Of a stretch of 64,000 bases of DNA, positions 24,310-33,110 are shown piece after piece. The DNA is from CAZIRF01 sp964541755. Lineage in GTDB: Bacteria > Spirochaetota > Spirochaetia > Treponematales > Breznakiellaceae. Positions within the stretch are counted from its first letter, which is position 1, and each line of letters opens with the position of its first letter. The notes below the pieces were generated by a model. The model ran no database searches. It was given only the letters and a program-made list of their open reading frames with translations, and had not been told where the DNA came from. Where the stretch lies: contig CAZIRF010000008.1 in NCBI GenBank assembly GCA_964541755.1, forward strand, positions 1 through 64,000. The letters are read 5' to 3'. The translations under genes were made by a program, and so were the position numbers.

Positions 24310-25344
24310 ATGACCTTTACCTTACACGAATACCGCCATTCCGAAGCCGCTTTTCGCGAGCTCCTCGACCTCTGCGCCGCCAGTTATGCCGCCTTCGACA
24401 AGCCCCGCAACTGGCTCCTCGACCGCTGGAACTTTACCGCCAGCGCAAGCCGCGTCATGAACGGGCTCTCCATTAGCGATTGGGAGAGAAATATCGGCCT
24501 TTGGCGCGACGGGGCCGGCACACTTATCGCCATCGCCCACGAAGAGGAGAACAAGGGCAACGTCTTTTTCGAGTTCCGCTCTCCCGCCTTCCAGACCCCC
24601 GAGCTTATGGAAGAGCTCTTCAAGTGGGCGGAATCCGCCCTCGCCCGCCAGTGGCCCGGGCGCCCCATAAAGGGCTTTGGCCTGCGCATTGACGAAAACG
24701 ATGGAGAGCTCAGCGACATGGCCCGTGCCCGCGGCTACCGCATTCCCGACTACCGCGAACCCTTGAGCCTGCGCGACCTCGCCCTCGCAGCGCCCCCGCC
24801 ATACGGCAGCCCGGACGCCGTGCCCCCCGCAGGCTTCACCCTGGCCACCGGCAACGCCCTCCTGCCAGAGCTCAAGGCCCGCGCCCACATGAGGGCCTTC
24901 GGCTACGAGGGCGACCCCCGCAGGCCCGTAGAGAAGATCGCCGCCGCCTTCGAGGCCCTGCGCGAAACACCCGACTCTACCGCAGACCTCGACCTGGCCC
25001 TCCTCGACAGCGAAGGCGAAATCGCCAGTTTCGTGGGCGTGTGGGCCGAGTCGCCCAAGACCGCCCAAAGGGCGTGCGCCGCACATAATGCGGGGAGCGC
25101 CGCCCGGAAGGCGGGTAGCGCCACCCACGGCCGCTACGGGGTCCTCGAACCGGTGGGCACAATCCCCTCCTACCGCCGCCTGGGCCTCGCGCAATGGCTC
25201 ATCGAAGAAGGCGCCCGCCGCCTCCTGCAACGCAGCATCAGTACCCTCTACGTCGGCTCGGACCAGGACTTCTACCTGGCATCTGGCTTCAAGGTCATCA
25301 CCTCAAGTCCCTGCTGGGACTACGAAATAAAAGGTGCAAATTGA
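24310..25344 (+). CDS. GNAT-family N-acetyltransferase
   Basis: 344 aa; ATG 24310 with AGGAG 6 nt upstream. The C-terminal part has the acetyl-CoA binding region of GNAT proteins: GVLEPVGTIPSYRRLGLAQW (with the R-x-x-G-L-A pattern near residue 290) followed by STLYVGSDQDFYLASGFKVI, the usual beta-strand ending in 'Y...GF'. The N-terminal half (LHEYRHSEAAFRELLDLCAA, GTLIAIAHEEENKGNVFFEF) looks like a second, degenerate GNAT fold, so this is probably a tandem GNAT. An Ala/Gly-rich insertion (AHNAGSAARKAGSATHGR) interrupts the C-terminal domain before its motif and is built from a repeated AGSA unit. Acceptor substrate unknown. It overlaps closely with the following hydrolase gene. Confidence 0.85.
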   Translation: MTFTLHEYRHSEAAFRELLDLCAASYAAFDKPRNWLLDRWNFTASASRVMNGLSISDWERNIGLWRDGAGTLIAIAHEEENKGNVFFEFRSPAFQTPELMEELFKWAESALARQWPGRPIKGFGLRIDENDGELSDMARARGYRIPDYREPLSLRDLALAAPPPYGSPDAVPPAGFTLATGNALLPELKARAHMRAFGYEGDPRRPVEKIAAAFEALRETPDSTADLDLALLDSEGEIASFVGVWAESPKTAQRACAAHNAGSAARKAGSATHGRYGVLEPVGTIPSYRRLGLAQWLIEEGARRLLQRSISTLYVGSDQDFYLASGFKVITSSPCWDYEIKGAN

Positions 25345-25345
25345 T

Positions 25346-26164
25346 ATGAAAGAACTCGTTCCACCCAATTACAGCGGGGTCGTGTCCCTGCGCCGGGGAA
25401 GCCCGGAAAAGCGTGAAATCCTCTTCGAAGAGGCCTTTGGCTATGCGGATATCCCCAACCAGCGGCCCAACAAGCTATCCACGCGCTTCGGGACCGCGTC
25501 GGCGGGCAAGGCCCTCGTGGCCGTGGGCATACTCAGCCTTGTCGAGGAGGGAGCTATCAGCCTCGAGACCCCCCTCAAGGACATCGCAACGCGGGATGGC
25601 GGCTTTGACCTGGGGACCATACCTCCAGAAGTGACAATCCGCGACCTCCTCACCCACACATCCGGCATCGGCGACTACTTCGATGAGGAAACGATGGAAG
25701 ACTACGCCGAGCTCTGGCACGACTTCCCCAACTACCGCATACGCAGCTCGCGCGACCTCCTGCCCCTCATCAACACCAAAACGCCCGCCTTTCCCCGGGG
25801 ACAACGCTTCGCCTACAATAACGCCGGCTTCGTCATCCTCGACCTTGTCATCGAAACCCTCACCGGTGAAGTCTTTGACCGCTACCTCGCCCGCAAGGTC
25901 CTGGCCCCCGCAAGCCTCGAAGCCATGCTGTCCCCCCATTCCCGGGAAGAAGGCGGCGACTCCTATGGCCTTGGTATCTGGCTACGCAAAGCCCCCGACA
26001 GCGAAGAACGCTACATCCCCTACTTCACCGGCAGCGACCCGGGTGCCAGCTTCATCTCCAGCCACGACCCCAAAGACGGCAGCACCGCCACCCTCTTCTC
26101 GAACCGGGGCGACAACGTCTGTGAACTTGAGTGGAAACTGCGGGAGGCTATTGCAAGAAAATAA
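25346..26164 (+). CDS. Beta-lactamase-fold serine hydrolase (class C/penicillin-binding-like)
   Basis: 272 aa. ATG 25346 lies 1 nt after the GNAT stop; AAGG precedes it. Motifs of the beta-lactamase/transpeptidase fold: SAGK in FGTASAGKALVAVGILSLVE (nucleophile Ser, SxxK), YNN in RFAYNNAGFVILDLVIETL (YxN) and DLLTHTSGI, a signature of the esterase/AmpC-like family. No signal peptide is seen, so the enzyme is probably cytoplasmic and acts as an esterase or peptidase rather than as a drug resistance beta-lactamase. Co-transcribed with the acetyltransferase. Confidence 0.88.
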   Translation: MKELVPPNYSGVVSLRRGSPEKREILFEEAFGYADIPNQRPNKLSTRFGTASAGKALVAVGILSLVEEGAISLETPLKDIATRDGGFDLGTIPPEVTIRDLLTHTSGIGDYFDEETMEDYAELWHDFPNYRIRSSRDLLPLINTKTPAFPRGQRFAYNNAGFVILDLVIETLTGEVFDRYLARKVLAPASLEAMLSPHSREEGGDSYGLGIWLRKAPDSEERYIPYFTGSDPGASFISSHDPKDGSTATLFSNRGDNVCELEWKLREAIARK

Positions 26165-26181
26165 GAGGGGCGCCCCGCCAT

Positions 26182-26215
26182 CTTGAGGGGCCCGGCCCAA
26201 GCCGGTCCCCTCAAG
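26182..26215 (+). terminator. Strong hairpin after the serine hydrolase gene (no T-run)
   Basis: CTTGAGGGG (26182-26190) pairs with CCCCTCAAG (26207-26215); inside, after one mismatch, CCGGC pairs with GCCGG around a CCAA loop. It lies 18 nt after the stop at 26164. No T-run follows, so it may act as an mRNA 3' stabiliser or a weak terminator. The next 95 bp are GC-rich without a recognisable feature. Confidence 0.5.
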
Positions 26216-26315
26216 CCGTCGTCGGTCTGCGGCTCCGGCTTCCGGCGGGCCCTGCGGGCCGCGCCGGCGATCCTCCGCCTCCGCCCTGGCGCGGGAGACG
26301 GGCGAATTCCTATAC

Positions 26316-26360
26316 TACCATGATATTCCATTTTTCAATATTGTTTTTTCATGGTATATT
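26316..26360 (+). promoter_or_regulatory. Promoter with inverted-repeat operator, AAA/DUF4143 gene; leaderless
   Basis: TTTTCA (26332-26337), 17-bp spacer, TATATT (26355-26360), then 6 nt to ATG 26367. The inverted repeat TACCATGA (26316-26323) / TCATGGTA (26349-26356) encloses the -35 and overlaps the -10, as expected for repression or autoregulation. The region is sharply AT-rich compared with the flanks. Confidence 0.5.
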
Positions 26361-26366
26361 GAATGT

Positions 26367-27503
26367 ATGATTATTCGCACCAGCATTGAATTGGTCAAAC
26401 AAGCCCTGGACAGAGTCCCCATCTGTTATCTGGCTGGCCCTCGCCAAGTCGGGAAAACAACCCTTGCGCGACAACTTGTTCCATTCAATTCCAGCGCATA
26501 CTTTGACTTGGAAGACCCCGCGAGCCTGGCGCGGCTTGAAGCACCCAAACAAGCGCTGAATCAATCTGTTCCATTGATCGTCATCGACGAGATACAGCTT
26601 CGTCCGGACCTCTTCCCCATACTCAGGGTATTGGCGGATTCACCAGAGCGAAAAACACGTTGGCTTGTATTGGGCAGCGCTTCACCGGCCATACTCAAGG
26701 GTGTGGGTGAATCCCTTGCAGGCCGTGTCGAGATGGTCGAACTCACTGGCTTGAAACTCGAAGAAGTGGGAGCTCAACAATGGAAAACACTGCTCCATCG
26801 CGGTGGTTTTCCCCGATCATGGCTTGCGACAAACGACGGGAACAGTATGGAATGGCGACGTCAATTCGTAAATTCCATTTTGTCTCGAGACCTGCCCATG
26901 TTGGGTGTACAGATTCCCCTTCCCGCCCTTCAGCGGCTATGGCTCATGATGGCGCACTGGCATGGCCAAATATGGAATGCCGCCGAACCGGCGCGGACCT
27001 TGGGAATATCGGAAACCACGGTACACCGCCTGACAGACTTCATGGAGGGCCTTTATTTTATCAGGCAACTCAAACCTTGGCACAGCAATTCGGGGAAGCG
27101 TCTGGTAAAACGCCCAAAACTCTACATTCGCGATTCGGGCCTCTGCGCGGCCGCTCTGGGAATACGCAACTTCGATGAACTTATCAGCCATCCCAAGGGA
27201 GGGGCGCTATGGGAAGGCTTTATTATTGAAGAGCTCATTCAACACTACAAGCCACAGGAAGCGTGGTTCTGGGCTACCCATAATGGTGCAGAACTTGATC
27301 TCCTCTTGATAAAGGACAGTCGACGCCTTGGCTTTGAAATCAAATTGAGTGATGCCCCACGTTTGACGCCATCAATGCGTATAGCCAAAACAGAACTCGA
27401 TTTGGATACCCTAACCGTAATCCATGGCGGCACACACAGCTGGCCGCTGGCAGAGGGCATCTTTGCATGCCCATTGAAGGCAGCCCTCAAAGAAAGCCCC
27501 TGA
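26367..27503 (+). CDS. AAA (AAA_14) ATPase with C-terminal DUF4143
   Basis: 378 aa. Walker A is CYLAGPRQVGKTTLARQL (residues about 19-36) and Walker B LIVIDEIQL. After an arginine-finger region (LVLGSASPAI) the C-terminal DUF4143 domain appears, with LYIRDSGLCAAALGI, GALWEGFIIEELI and the PD-(D/E)xK-like ELDLLLIKDSRRLGFEIKL (E...D..L..K pattern). These proteins are widespread, usually single genes of unclear role, and behave like mobile or defence-associated orphans. Codon use and GC content are visibly lower than neighbouring genes, which suggests recent acquisition. It is not part of an operon. Confidence 0.9.
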   Translation: MIIRTSIELVKQALDRVPICYLAGPRQVGKTTLARQLVPFNSSAYFDLEDPASLARLEAPKQALNQSVPLIVIDEIQLRPDLFPILRVLADSPERKTRWLVLGSASPAILKGVGESLAGRVEMVELTGLKLEEVGAQQWKTLLHRGGFPRSWLATNDGNSMEWRRQFVNSILSRDLPMLGVQIPLPALQRLWLMMAHWHGQIWNAAEPARTLGISETTVHRLTDFMEGLYFIRQLKPWHSNSGKRLVKRPKLYIRDSGLCAAALGIRNFDELISHPKGGALWEGFIIEELIQHYKPQEAWFWATHNGAELDLLLIKDSRRLGFEIKLSDAPRLTPSMRIAKTELDLDTLTVIHGGTHSWPLAEGIFACPLKAALKESP

Positions 27504-27529
27504 TATTTTGATATTGTGGGGGAGTGCCC

Positions 27530-28336
27530 TCAGCCCCCGATGCCCAGGAGGGCACCCAGCTGGATGACAAAGGGGTCCAAAAGGACAAAGGCCACCATCA
27601 AGAGGAGGGCGGGCAGGAAGTTGGCCGTTTTTATCACCTTGAGTTCGAGGAGGTTGAGGCCAATCATCAGGATGAGGGCCCCGCCGACCCCCTTTAGCTC
27701 GCCCAGCATGAGGGTCGAGACCCAGGGCTTTACGGCGCTGGCGCCCAGCGTAAGCGCCCCCTGATACACCAGAATGGGCAGGGCAGAGAATATGACGCCG
27801 GGGCCCATGGCCGCGGCAAAGAGTATGGACATGAAGCCGTCGAGAACGCTCTTGGTAAGGAGGGTCGTGTAGCTGCCGCCGGTGCCCGCCTCGAAGGAGC
27901 CCACGATGGCCATGGCCCCCACACAGAAGAGTACCGAAGAGTTGAGAAAGCCCCGCCCGAAGTCCCAGCCCGCGCGACCGGTTGGCGCGTCGGCGCCCGC
28001 CGACACGGCGGGTCCGGCTGGCACGGCCCCTTCCACCACCGCAATCGCCGGGCTGGCCTTCTTGCGCATGGTAAGGCGCTCGAGGAAGTGGCCCAGGCGC
28101 AGTATACCCGCGTCGATGGCCCACCAGGTCCCGACAATGCCGCCGGCGAGGAGCGAGAGGGCCAGGTACAGGACCTTTTGGCTCTCGAAGGCCATCCCCA
28201 TCCCGATAACCAGGGTCACCACCCCCGCCCCGATGTGTATGACCGAACGGTACTCATCCTTGATTTTCCCCGCGATAAGCAGGCCGACAAGCGATCCCAG
28301 AATGACCGCGGCACAGTTGATGAATGTGGCAAACAT
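27530..28336 (-). CDS. DUF554 family membrane protein (YdfK-like)
   Basis: 268 aa with about seven hydrophobic helices. Starts with FINCAAVILGSLVGLLIAGKI, typical of DUF554, then GAGVVTLVIGMGMAFESQK and the C-terminal block GVGGALILMIGLNLLELKVI. Family function is unknown, and transport is sometimes suggested. A central cytoplasmic loop is expanded with GAVPAGPAVSAGADAPTGRA, a low-complexity insertion of the kind seen in other genes of this window. Start ATG 28336 has no ribosome site but a good promoter directly upstream. Confidence 0.9.
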   Translation of the reverse strand: MFATFINCAAVILGSLVGLLIAGKIKDEYRSVIHIGAGVVTLVIGMGMAFESQKVLYLALSLLAGGIVGTWWAIDAGILRLGHFLERLTMRKKASPAIAVVEGAVPAGPAVSAGADAPTGRAGWDFGRGFLNSSVLFCVGAMAIVGSFEAGTGGSYTTLLTKSVLDGFMSILFAAAMGPGVIFSALPILVYQGALTLGASAVKPWVSTLMLGELKGVGGALILMIGLNLLELKVIKTANFLPALLLMVAFVLLDPFVIQLGALLGIGG

Positions 28337-28345
28337 GATGCGAGG

Positions 28346-28374
28346 AGCCTAGCCCTGCCGCCACAGCCTGTCAA
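28346..28374 (-). promoter_or_regulatory. Promoter of the DUF554 gene; near-leaderless
   Basis: Minus strand TTGACA (28374-28369, perfect -35), 17-bp spacer, TAGGCT (28351-28346), then 9 nt to ATG 28336. Predicted transcription start is about 2 nt before the ATG. Confidence 0.6.
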
Positions 28375-28435
28375 GCAGAGGGGCACAGCAATCGCCCGGC
28401 ATCCCAGACACCCCCTTTCCATGCGCTAAAAGACA

Positions 28436-28466
28436 CAAAAAAACCCCGGGCAGATAGCCCGGGGTT
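28436..28466 (-). terminator. Rho-independent terminator after the lipoprotein pseudogene
   Basis: AACCCCGGG (28442-28450) pairs with CCCGGGGTT (28458-28466), 7-nt loop, followed on the minus strand by TTTTTTT. It lies about 45 nt after the stop at 28513. Confidence 0.85.
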
Positions 28467-28512
28467 CCATGGCATGCCGCCTGCAGGAGCACACGGCAGT
28501 GAAAAGGAATTA

Positions 28513-29367
28513 TTAGTTATACACCTGTATCGCAGAGAGGTAATAATACCCGCTAGAGGTGGTGTAGTACCCCTCAACCTTGACCCAGTAGCGGGTAGCA
28601 CCAGTTAGGCCAATACCGCTTCCGGTTCCGATGGAAGTATAGGAATCGCTGTAGCCACTGTCCTGTGCAGAAGAGATAAGCGTCGTCTTGTCTGCGGCAT
28701 ACACAGAGACCTCGATGTCTGCAGAAGGCTGACTATAAGAGACATCATAATCATATTTATCCTGCCAGTGGATGTAGACCGAATAAGACGCAGAGAACAC
28801 ATTCAACTGGTACCAATGGGTCTCTCCTGCATAAAGGTATCCAAAGGTCCAATTGGCTCTCAAGCTGTACTCGTTCCCGGAAATAGTATTGAGAGAGTCA
28901 TCTGGGTCTGGATAGGAGAAAGACAGATTGAGGGTGAAGGACACTTGTTCATCATTGGACCCATTATATACCTTCAAGTAATAGGTACTCTCTTCCACAA
29001 CTGTTTAATTATCAAACAGTACTGTCGGAGGAGTTCCAGAAGAATCCTCTTCCTCAACCAGGTAAGTAAAAATGTCATTCGCGTAAAGAGAAAAAACAAG
29101 ATCTGCATTGCTTGCGCTGGAGTAGGTAATCGTTACTGCATTGCTTTCTGTCGGCACCGTGAACGTGTAATAACTGTACTGTCCGGTCCCGTCGTCGCCG
29201 ACATAGAGGTAATTATTTCCCTGAGTCAATGAAACGGGGTCATCTGCGGAACCCTGCCCATCCTTGGCAAGCTCATTGAGAGCCACTCCCAACAGGAAGA
29301 GCTCGCAGGAACTGAAGGTCAAACTGACGACGAGGAGGCCGAGGGCCGCTTTGAGTGCTTTCTTCCT
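28513..29367 (-). pseudogene. Lipoprotein (pre-peptidase C-terminal-like beta domains), disabled by start-codon loss and a nonsense codon
   Basis: Read in one frame this locus gives a 284-residue lipoprotein with a single internal TAA at 29005-29007. Before the TAA: KKALKAALGLLVVSLTFSSC (lipobox SSC), then SLTQGNNYLYVGDDGTGQYS, which resembles a PPC-type beta domain; after it: TVVEESTYYLKVYNGSNDEQ and a second similar domain. The expected start (29365-29367) reads AGG instead of ATG: AGGAG lies 8 nt upstream at 29380-29376 and AAG AAA follow, exactly the context of a lipoprotein start. Two independent lesions (ATG to AGG, probably CAA to TAA) indicate a true pseudogene rather than one sequencing error. 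An in-frame upstream ATG at 29451 lacks a ribosome site. The terminator is intact. Confidence 0.8.
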
Positions 29368-29535
29368 CGGTATTTCTCCTTTATTGTGCGATCCTTCACC
29401 GGCCGCATACCTAATAAAAATATAGCATATCCGGTAAAAAAAATCATCCACCTTAAAAACATAATGAGATTTTCTACCTTTTAGACGTACTGTCGAAGCT
29501 TTTTGCGCGAGTACAGGGAAGAAGAAAAAAACGGG

Positions 29536-30741
29536 TTATTGTTTGGCCGTCAAGAGCCCGTTTTTTCCCACAGAGCCCCCCTCGAAATAGCGGGCAAACA
29601 CGGTAAAGAGGAGGGCGCTCGCCAGGGCACAGGGGATAAAGGCAAGAAAAAGGGTACGGTAGCCGAAGTGTTCGACGAGGAGGCCGCCGGCGCTGCTGCC
29701 CAAAAAGCCGGGGAGGCCCACGCCCAGCGAGAGGTACATGACCATGCCGCGGGCGCGCAGGGCCGGGGGTACCCAGGTGGCGACAAAGGCGACGGCGGCG
29801 GGGTGGAAGAGCCCGAAGCTCGCCGAGTGCAGGAGCTGGCCGGCGATGGCCCCGGCGCGGGTGGGAAAGAGGGCGTAGAGGGCCAGGCGCAGGGCGAGCC
29901 CCAGCGAGGCGGCCACCAGGAGCCGGCGCGTCCCGAAGCGGCGCAGTAGGGGGGCGGAAAAGAGTATGAAGGGGACCTCGCTCGCCGCCGAGAGTGCCCA
30001 CATGAGGGGCACCGCGTTCCAGGCGAGCTCTTCGGTAACCCAGAGCGATACAAACGAATTCACGGGGGCCATGGCGAGCCGGCCAAGGCCGATAAACAGG
30101 AGGCCCAGTGTGAAAACCCCCGGAATAGCCTGCTGCGGAAGAAAACTATCAGTCTTGACCTCTTCCCTCTTCTTTCCCTGCCCCGGCAGGAGTATGAAGC
30201 TCGCGACACAGAGTCCAAGGGCGACAAGGAGCCAGAAGAGGATGTTGGCGGTAAAGTCCGTCCGGCCCTCGACGGGGCGATACACGGGGGTGAACTGCAA
30301 GAGGAGGGCGAAGGCCAGAAAGCCAAGGGTGCCAATGGTGCGGATGAGCCCGTAGCGCGCGCGGGCGCCCTCGTCGAGGGAGGCGGCGGCGTCCAGTAGC
30401 GGGGTCGGGCTGCGCAGGCCGGTGGCGAAGAGGGCAAGGAGAAGGGCGGTGAGCAGCGGCGTACGAAATGACAGGAGGGCGGGAAAGGAGAGGCCCATGA
30501 GAAGGATGGCGATAAAGAGGACGGGCCGATAGTAACCGGGGCGACGGCGGCCCAGACGCTCGACGAGGCGGGAGCTGGCAAAGGGTCCGAAGACCCCGGC
30601 GACCTCGTAGATACCCAAGAGCAGACCGATGAGGGCCGGGCCGTAGCCCATGCCGCGAATAACCACGGGGAGCCAGGGGGCGACGACCCCGTAGACGGCG
30701 AAAACGGCGAAAAAGGAGAGCGACCAGCGCGCCGTATGCAT
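29536..30741 (-). CDS. MFS transporter (MFS_1-like)
   Basis: 401 aa with twelve hydrophobic helices. N-terminal WSLSFFAVFAVYGVVAPWLP and, between helices 2 and 3, the MFS motif A-like SSRLVERLGRRRPGYYRPVL. This pattern (single proline-rich first helix, 'GLLLGIYEVAGVFGPF') recalls the HcaT/LacY-like MFS_1 subgroup (sugar or aromatic acid symporters). The start overlaps the argH stop by one base (TGATG), so it is translationally coupled to argininosuccinate lyase; the substrate could be linked to arginine metabolism but nothing proves it. Confidence 0.85.
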   Translation of the reverse strand: MHTARWSLSFFAVFAVYGVVAPWLPVVIRGMGYGPALIGLLLGIYEVAGVFGPFASSRLVERLGRRRPGYYRPVLFIAILLMGLSFPALLSFRTPLLTALLLALFATGLRSPTPLLDAAASLDEGARARYGLIRTIGTLGFLAFALLLQFTPVYRPVEGRTDFTANILFWLLVALGLCVASFILLPGQGKKREEVKTDSFLPQQAIPGVFTLGLLFIGLGRLAMAPVNSFVSLWVTEELAWNAVPLMWALSAASEVPFILFSAPLLRRFGTRRLLVAASLGLALRLALYALFPTRAGAIAGQLLHSASFGLFHPAAVAFVATWVPPALRARGMVMYLSLGVGLPGFLGSSAGGLLVEHFGYRTLFLAFIPCALASALLFTVFARYFEGGSVGKNGLLTAKQ

Positions 30742-32141
30742 CAGGGGACGGTTTTGGCCGGCACAGAAAGGCGGCGGCGGAGCTCGACCACCTGGCGCAA
30801 GACCTCGTCGGGGGCGGGCCCACCGGGGAGCTTTCGCGCCGCGACACAGGCCGCGGGCTCCAGGGCGGCAAAGATATCGTCTTCAAAGAGGGGGCTGTGG
30901 GCGCGCAGTTCTTCGAGGCGGCGCTCGCCGATGCGCTTTTGGCCGGCGGCGACACAGTCGCGCACGATGGCGGCCGATACGTCGTGGGCCGTGCGGAAGG
31001 GAAGGCCTTTTTTGACGAGGTATTCGGCGACGTCGGTGGCCTCGAGGAAGCCCCCCACGCAGGCGGCGAGCATGCGATCGCGCCGCCAACTGGCAGTCGA
31101 AATCATGCCGCGGAACAGGCGCAGACAGGCCTTGAGGGTGTCGAGGGCGTCGAAAAGGGCCTCCTTGTCCTCCTGCATGTCCTTGTCGTAGGAATAGGGC
31201 AGGCCCTTCATGAGGGTGACGAGGGTCATGAGGTCGCCGACAACCCGGCCGCTCTTGCCACGGATGAGTTCGGCAAAGTCGGGGTTCTTCTTCTGTGGCA
31301 TGATAGACGAGCCGGTGCTCCAGGCCTCAGCCAGGGAAATAAAGCCGAATTCCTCGCTGGCGTGGATGATAATGTCCTCGCAGAAGCGGGAGAGGTGGGT
31401 CATGCTGATAGTTGCAACCGAGGCCAGTTCAAGGGCGAAATCCCGGTCGGCGACGGCGTCCATCGAGTTTACGGAGGGGCGGGCAAAACCCAGTTCGCTG
31501 GCGGTGCGCGCGCGGTCCAGGGGTAGGCCCGTCCCGGCCAGGGCGCCGGAGCCCAGGGGGCACTCGTCGATGCGGGCGAGGGCATCGCCTAGGCGCTGCC
31601 AGTCGCGCACGAGGGCCGCGCTCCATGCGCACAGGTGGTGCCCCAGGCTCACCGGTTGGGCCCGTTGCAGGTGGGTGTAGCCGGGCATTATGGCGTCGCG
31701 GTACTCTTCTGCCTTGTCGAGTATGGCGTTGGTGGTGGCGGCGAGCTCCGTCTGGAGGCTTGGGAGGGTGCGCTTCAAGTACAGGCGAATATCGAGGGCG
31801 ACCTGGTCGTTGCGGCTGCGCCCGGCGTGGACCATGCGCCCCACATCTCCCAGACGCTCGGTAAGGACCGACTCGACGAAGGAGTGAATGTCCTCCGCAC
31901 TCGTGTCGATGGCGAGGGTCCCGGCCTGGAGCTCGGCGCTCATGGTTTCAAGCTCGCGGTCGATTGCCGCGGCGGCCTCCTGCGGAATGATGCCTTGAGC
32001 GCCCAGCATGCGGGCGTGGACGCGGCTGCCAGCCATGTCGTCGAGGGCCATGCGCTGGTCCACCGTAATGGATGCCTGATACGCGAAGGCCTCGGCCTCC
32101 GGCTTGTCTTCGAGTCGTCCCGCCCACAGTACGCGTGCCAT
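30741..32141 (-). CDS. argH: Argininosuccinate lyase
   Basis: Last step of arginine synthesis: argininosuccinate to arginine and fumarate. 466 aa, the usual length. Signature GSSIMPQKKNPDFAELIRGK of the fumarase/aspartase superfamily, with the catalytic Ser in the mobile GSSIMPQ loop; other conserved blocks are MVHAGRSRNDQVALDIRLYL and PGYTHLQRAQPVSLGHHLCA. Ribosome site GAGGAG 5 nt before ATG. Other arginine genes are not in the window, so it stands apart from argG; it is coupled to an MFS transporter. Confidence 0.97.
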   Translation of the reverse strand: MARVLWAGRLEDKPEAEAFAYQASITVDQRMALDDMAGSRVHARMLGAQGIIPQEAAAAIDRELETMSAELQAGTLAIDTSAEDIHSFVESVLTERLGDVGRMVHAGRSRNDQVALDIRLYLKRTLPSLQTELAATTNAILDKAEEYRDAIMPGYTHLQRAQPVSLGHHLCAWSAALVRDWQRLGDALARIDECPLGSGALAGTGLPLDRARTASELGFARPSVNSMDAVADRDFALELASVATISMTHLSRFCEDIIIHASEEFGFISLAEAWSTGSSIMPQKKNPDFAELIRGKSGRVVGDLMTLVTLMKGLPYSYDKDMQEDKEALFDALDTLKACLRLFRGMISTASWRRDRMLAACVGGFLEATDVAEYLVKKGLPFRTAHDVSAAIVRDCVAAGQKRIGERRLEELRAHSPLFEDDIFAALEPAACVAARKLPGGPAPDEVLRQVVELRRRLSVPAKTVP

Positions 32142-32247
32142 AAAATCTCCTCTCTACCCGTACAGATTGCCGGAAAGGGCCCGCTTTTGCAAGGGCGGGC
32201 AGGGGCACGGCTGGAACTGGATGCGCCCGCTGTGTTAGGGTATGGGC

Positions 32248-32943
32248 ATGAACGGATTCCTCATTGAAACACACCTCCACACCTGCGAAGCGAGCCTCTG
32301 CGGCCAGAGTTCGGGCGCAGAAGAGGCCCGCCGCTACAAGGAGCTGGGATACTCGGCCATCCTCGTCACGGACCACTTCGTCAACGGCAACACCGTCATC
32401 GACCGGCATCGCCCCTGGAAAGACCAAATCGACATGTTCATGGCCGGCTACGAGGCGGCTTTCGAAGAGGGCCGGAAGATTGGCCTCGAGGTCTGGTTCG
32501 GGCTTGAAAGCAACTTCTCCGGCACCGAGTTTATCGTAACGGGTATCGACCGCGAATGGCTCTACGCCCACCCACAGATGGCCACCTGGAGCGTGGAAGA
32601 ACAGTTCGCCGCCGTCGACGCCGCCGGGGGCCTTGTCATACACGCCCACCCCTTCCGCGAGGCGAGCTACATACCGGGGATTCGCCTCTACCCCGAACAC
32701 TGCCACGCCGTCGAAACCTGGAACATGGGGAACATCGGGCGGGGCGAGGGCTTCAACGAGCGGGCCGCCGCGTATGCCCTCGAAAAGGGCCTCCCCGCAA
32801 CCGGGGGATCGGACGCCCACCATGTCAACGCCCACCACGGCGGCATGCGTTTCGACGAGGCAGTCCCCACGCTCGAAGCCTTCATCGCCCGGGTCAAGAG
32901 CGGCCACGGCTGGACCGTCCTCGAGAGGCCGCTGGGTCGCTAA
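32248..32943 (+). CDS. PHP-domain metal-dependent phosphoesterase
   Basis: 231 aa. The metal ligands of the PHP fold are visible in order: HLHT in LIETHLHTCEAS, D-H in AILVTDHFVNG, a Glu in FGLESNF, HAHP in LVIHAHPFRE, and GGSDAHH near the C-terminus. It would act as a phosphatase or phosphodiesterase; stand-alone PHP proteins of this size include nucleotide or histidinol-phosphate phosphatases, and specificity is not evident. Two ATGs, 32242 and 32248, are possible; 32248 is preferred because AGGG then lies at a workable distance. Divergent from argH. Confidence 0.85.
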   Translation: MNGFLIETHLHTCEASLCGQSSGAEEARRYKELGYSAILVTDHFVNGNTVIDRHRPWKDQIDMFMAGYEAAFEEGRKIGLEVWFGLESNFSGTEFIVTGIDREWLYAHPQMATWSVEEQFAAVDAAGGLVIHAHPFREASYIPGIRLYPEHCHAVETWNMGNIGRGEGFNERAAAYALEKGLPATGGSDAHHVNAHHGGMRFDEAVPTLEAFIARVKSGHGWTVLERPLGR

Positions 32944-33053
32944 GAGCCGGCTACATACGGTCTTGTTTGGCAGCAGAGGCTATTTGACCAACGGGCAATT
33001 TCAAGCAGGTGCCGTTTTTGCCCAAAGCAGAACCGCCCTATTGAAAGGGGAGC

Positions 33054-33092
33054 AAAAAAAAGCTGCCGGCACAGAAGCCCGGCAACTTTTTT
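33054..33092. terminator. Bidirectional Rho-independent terminator
   Basis: TGCCGG (33064-33069) and CCGGCA (33079-33084) form a stem flanked by A8 on the left and T6 on the right. It serves the plus-strand PHP gene and the minus-strand lipoprotein gene. Confidence 0.8.
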
Positions 33093-33110
33093 ACCAGAAA
33101 ATTGAGCGGA

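Noticed and set aside
24150..24312. 54-codon frame before the GNAT gene
   Set aside because: No ribosome site, no family resemblance, ends at the GNAT start; retained only as a note in the intergenic entry.
25334..25345. GTG 25334 as start of the serine hydrolase
   Set aside because: It overlaps the acetyltransferase end and lacks a ribosome site; ATG 25346 has AAGG upstream.
26165..26310. Small gene between the serine hydrolase and the AAA gene
   Set aside because: Very GC-rich, no start with ribosome site, no plausible peptide; only hairpins are seen.
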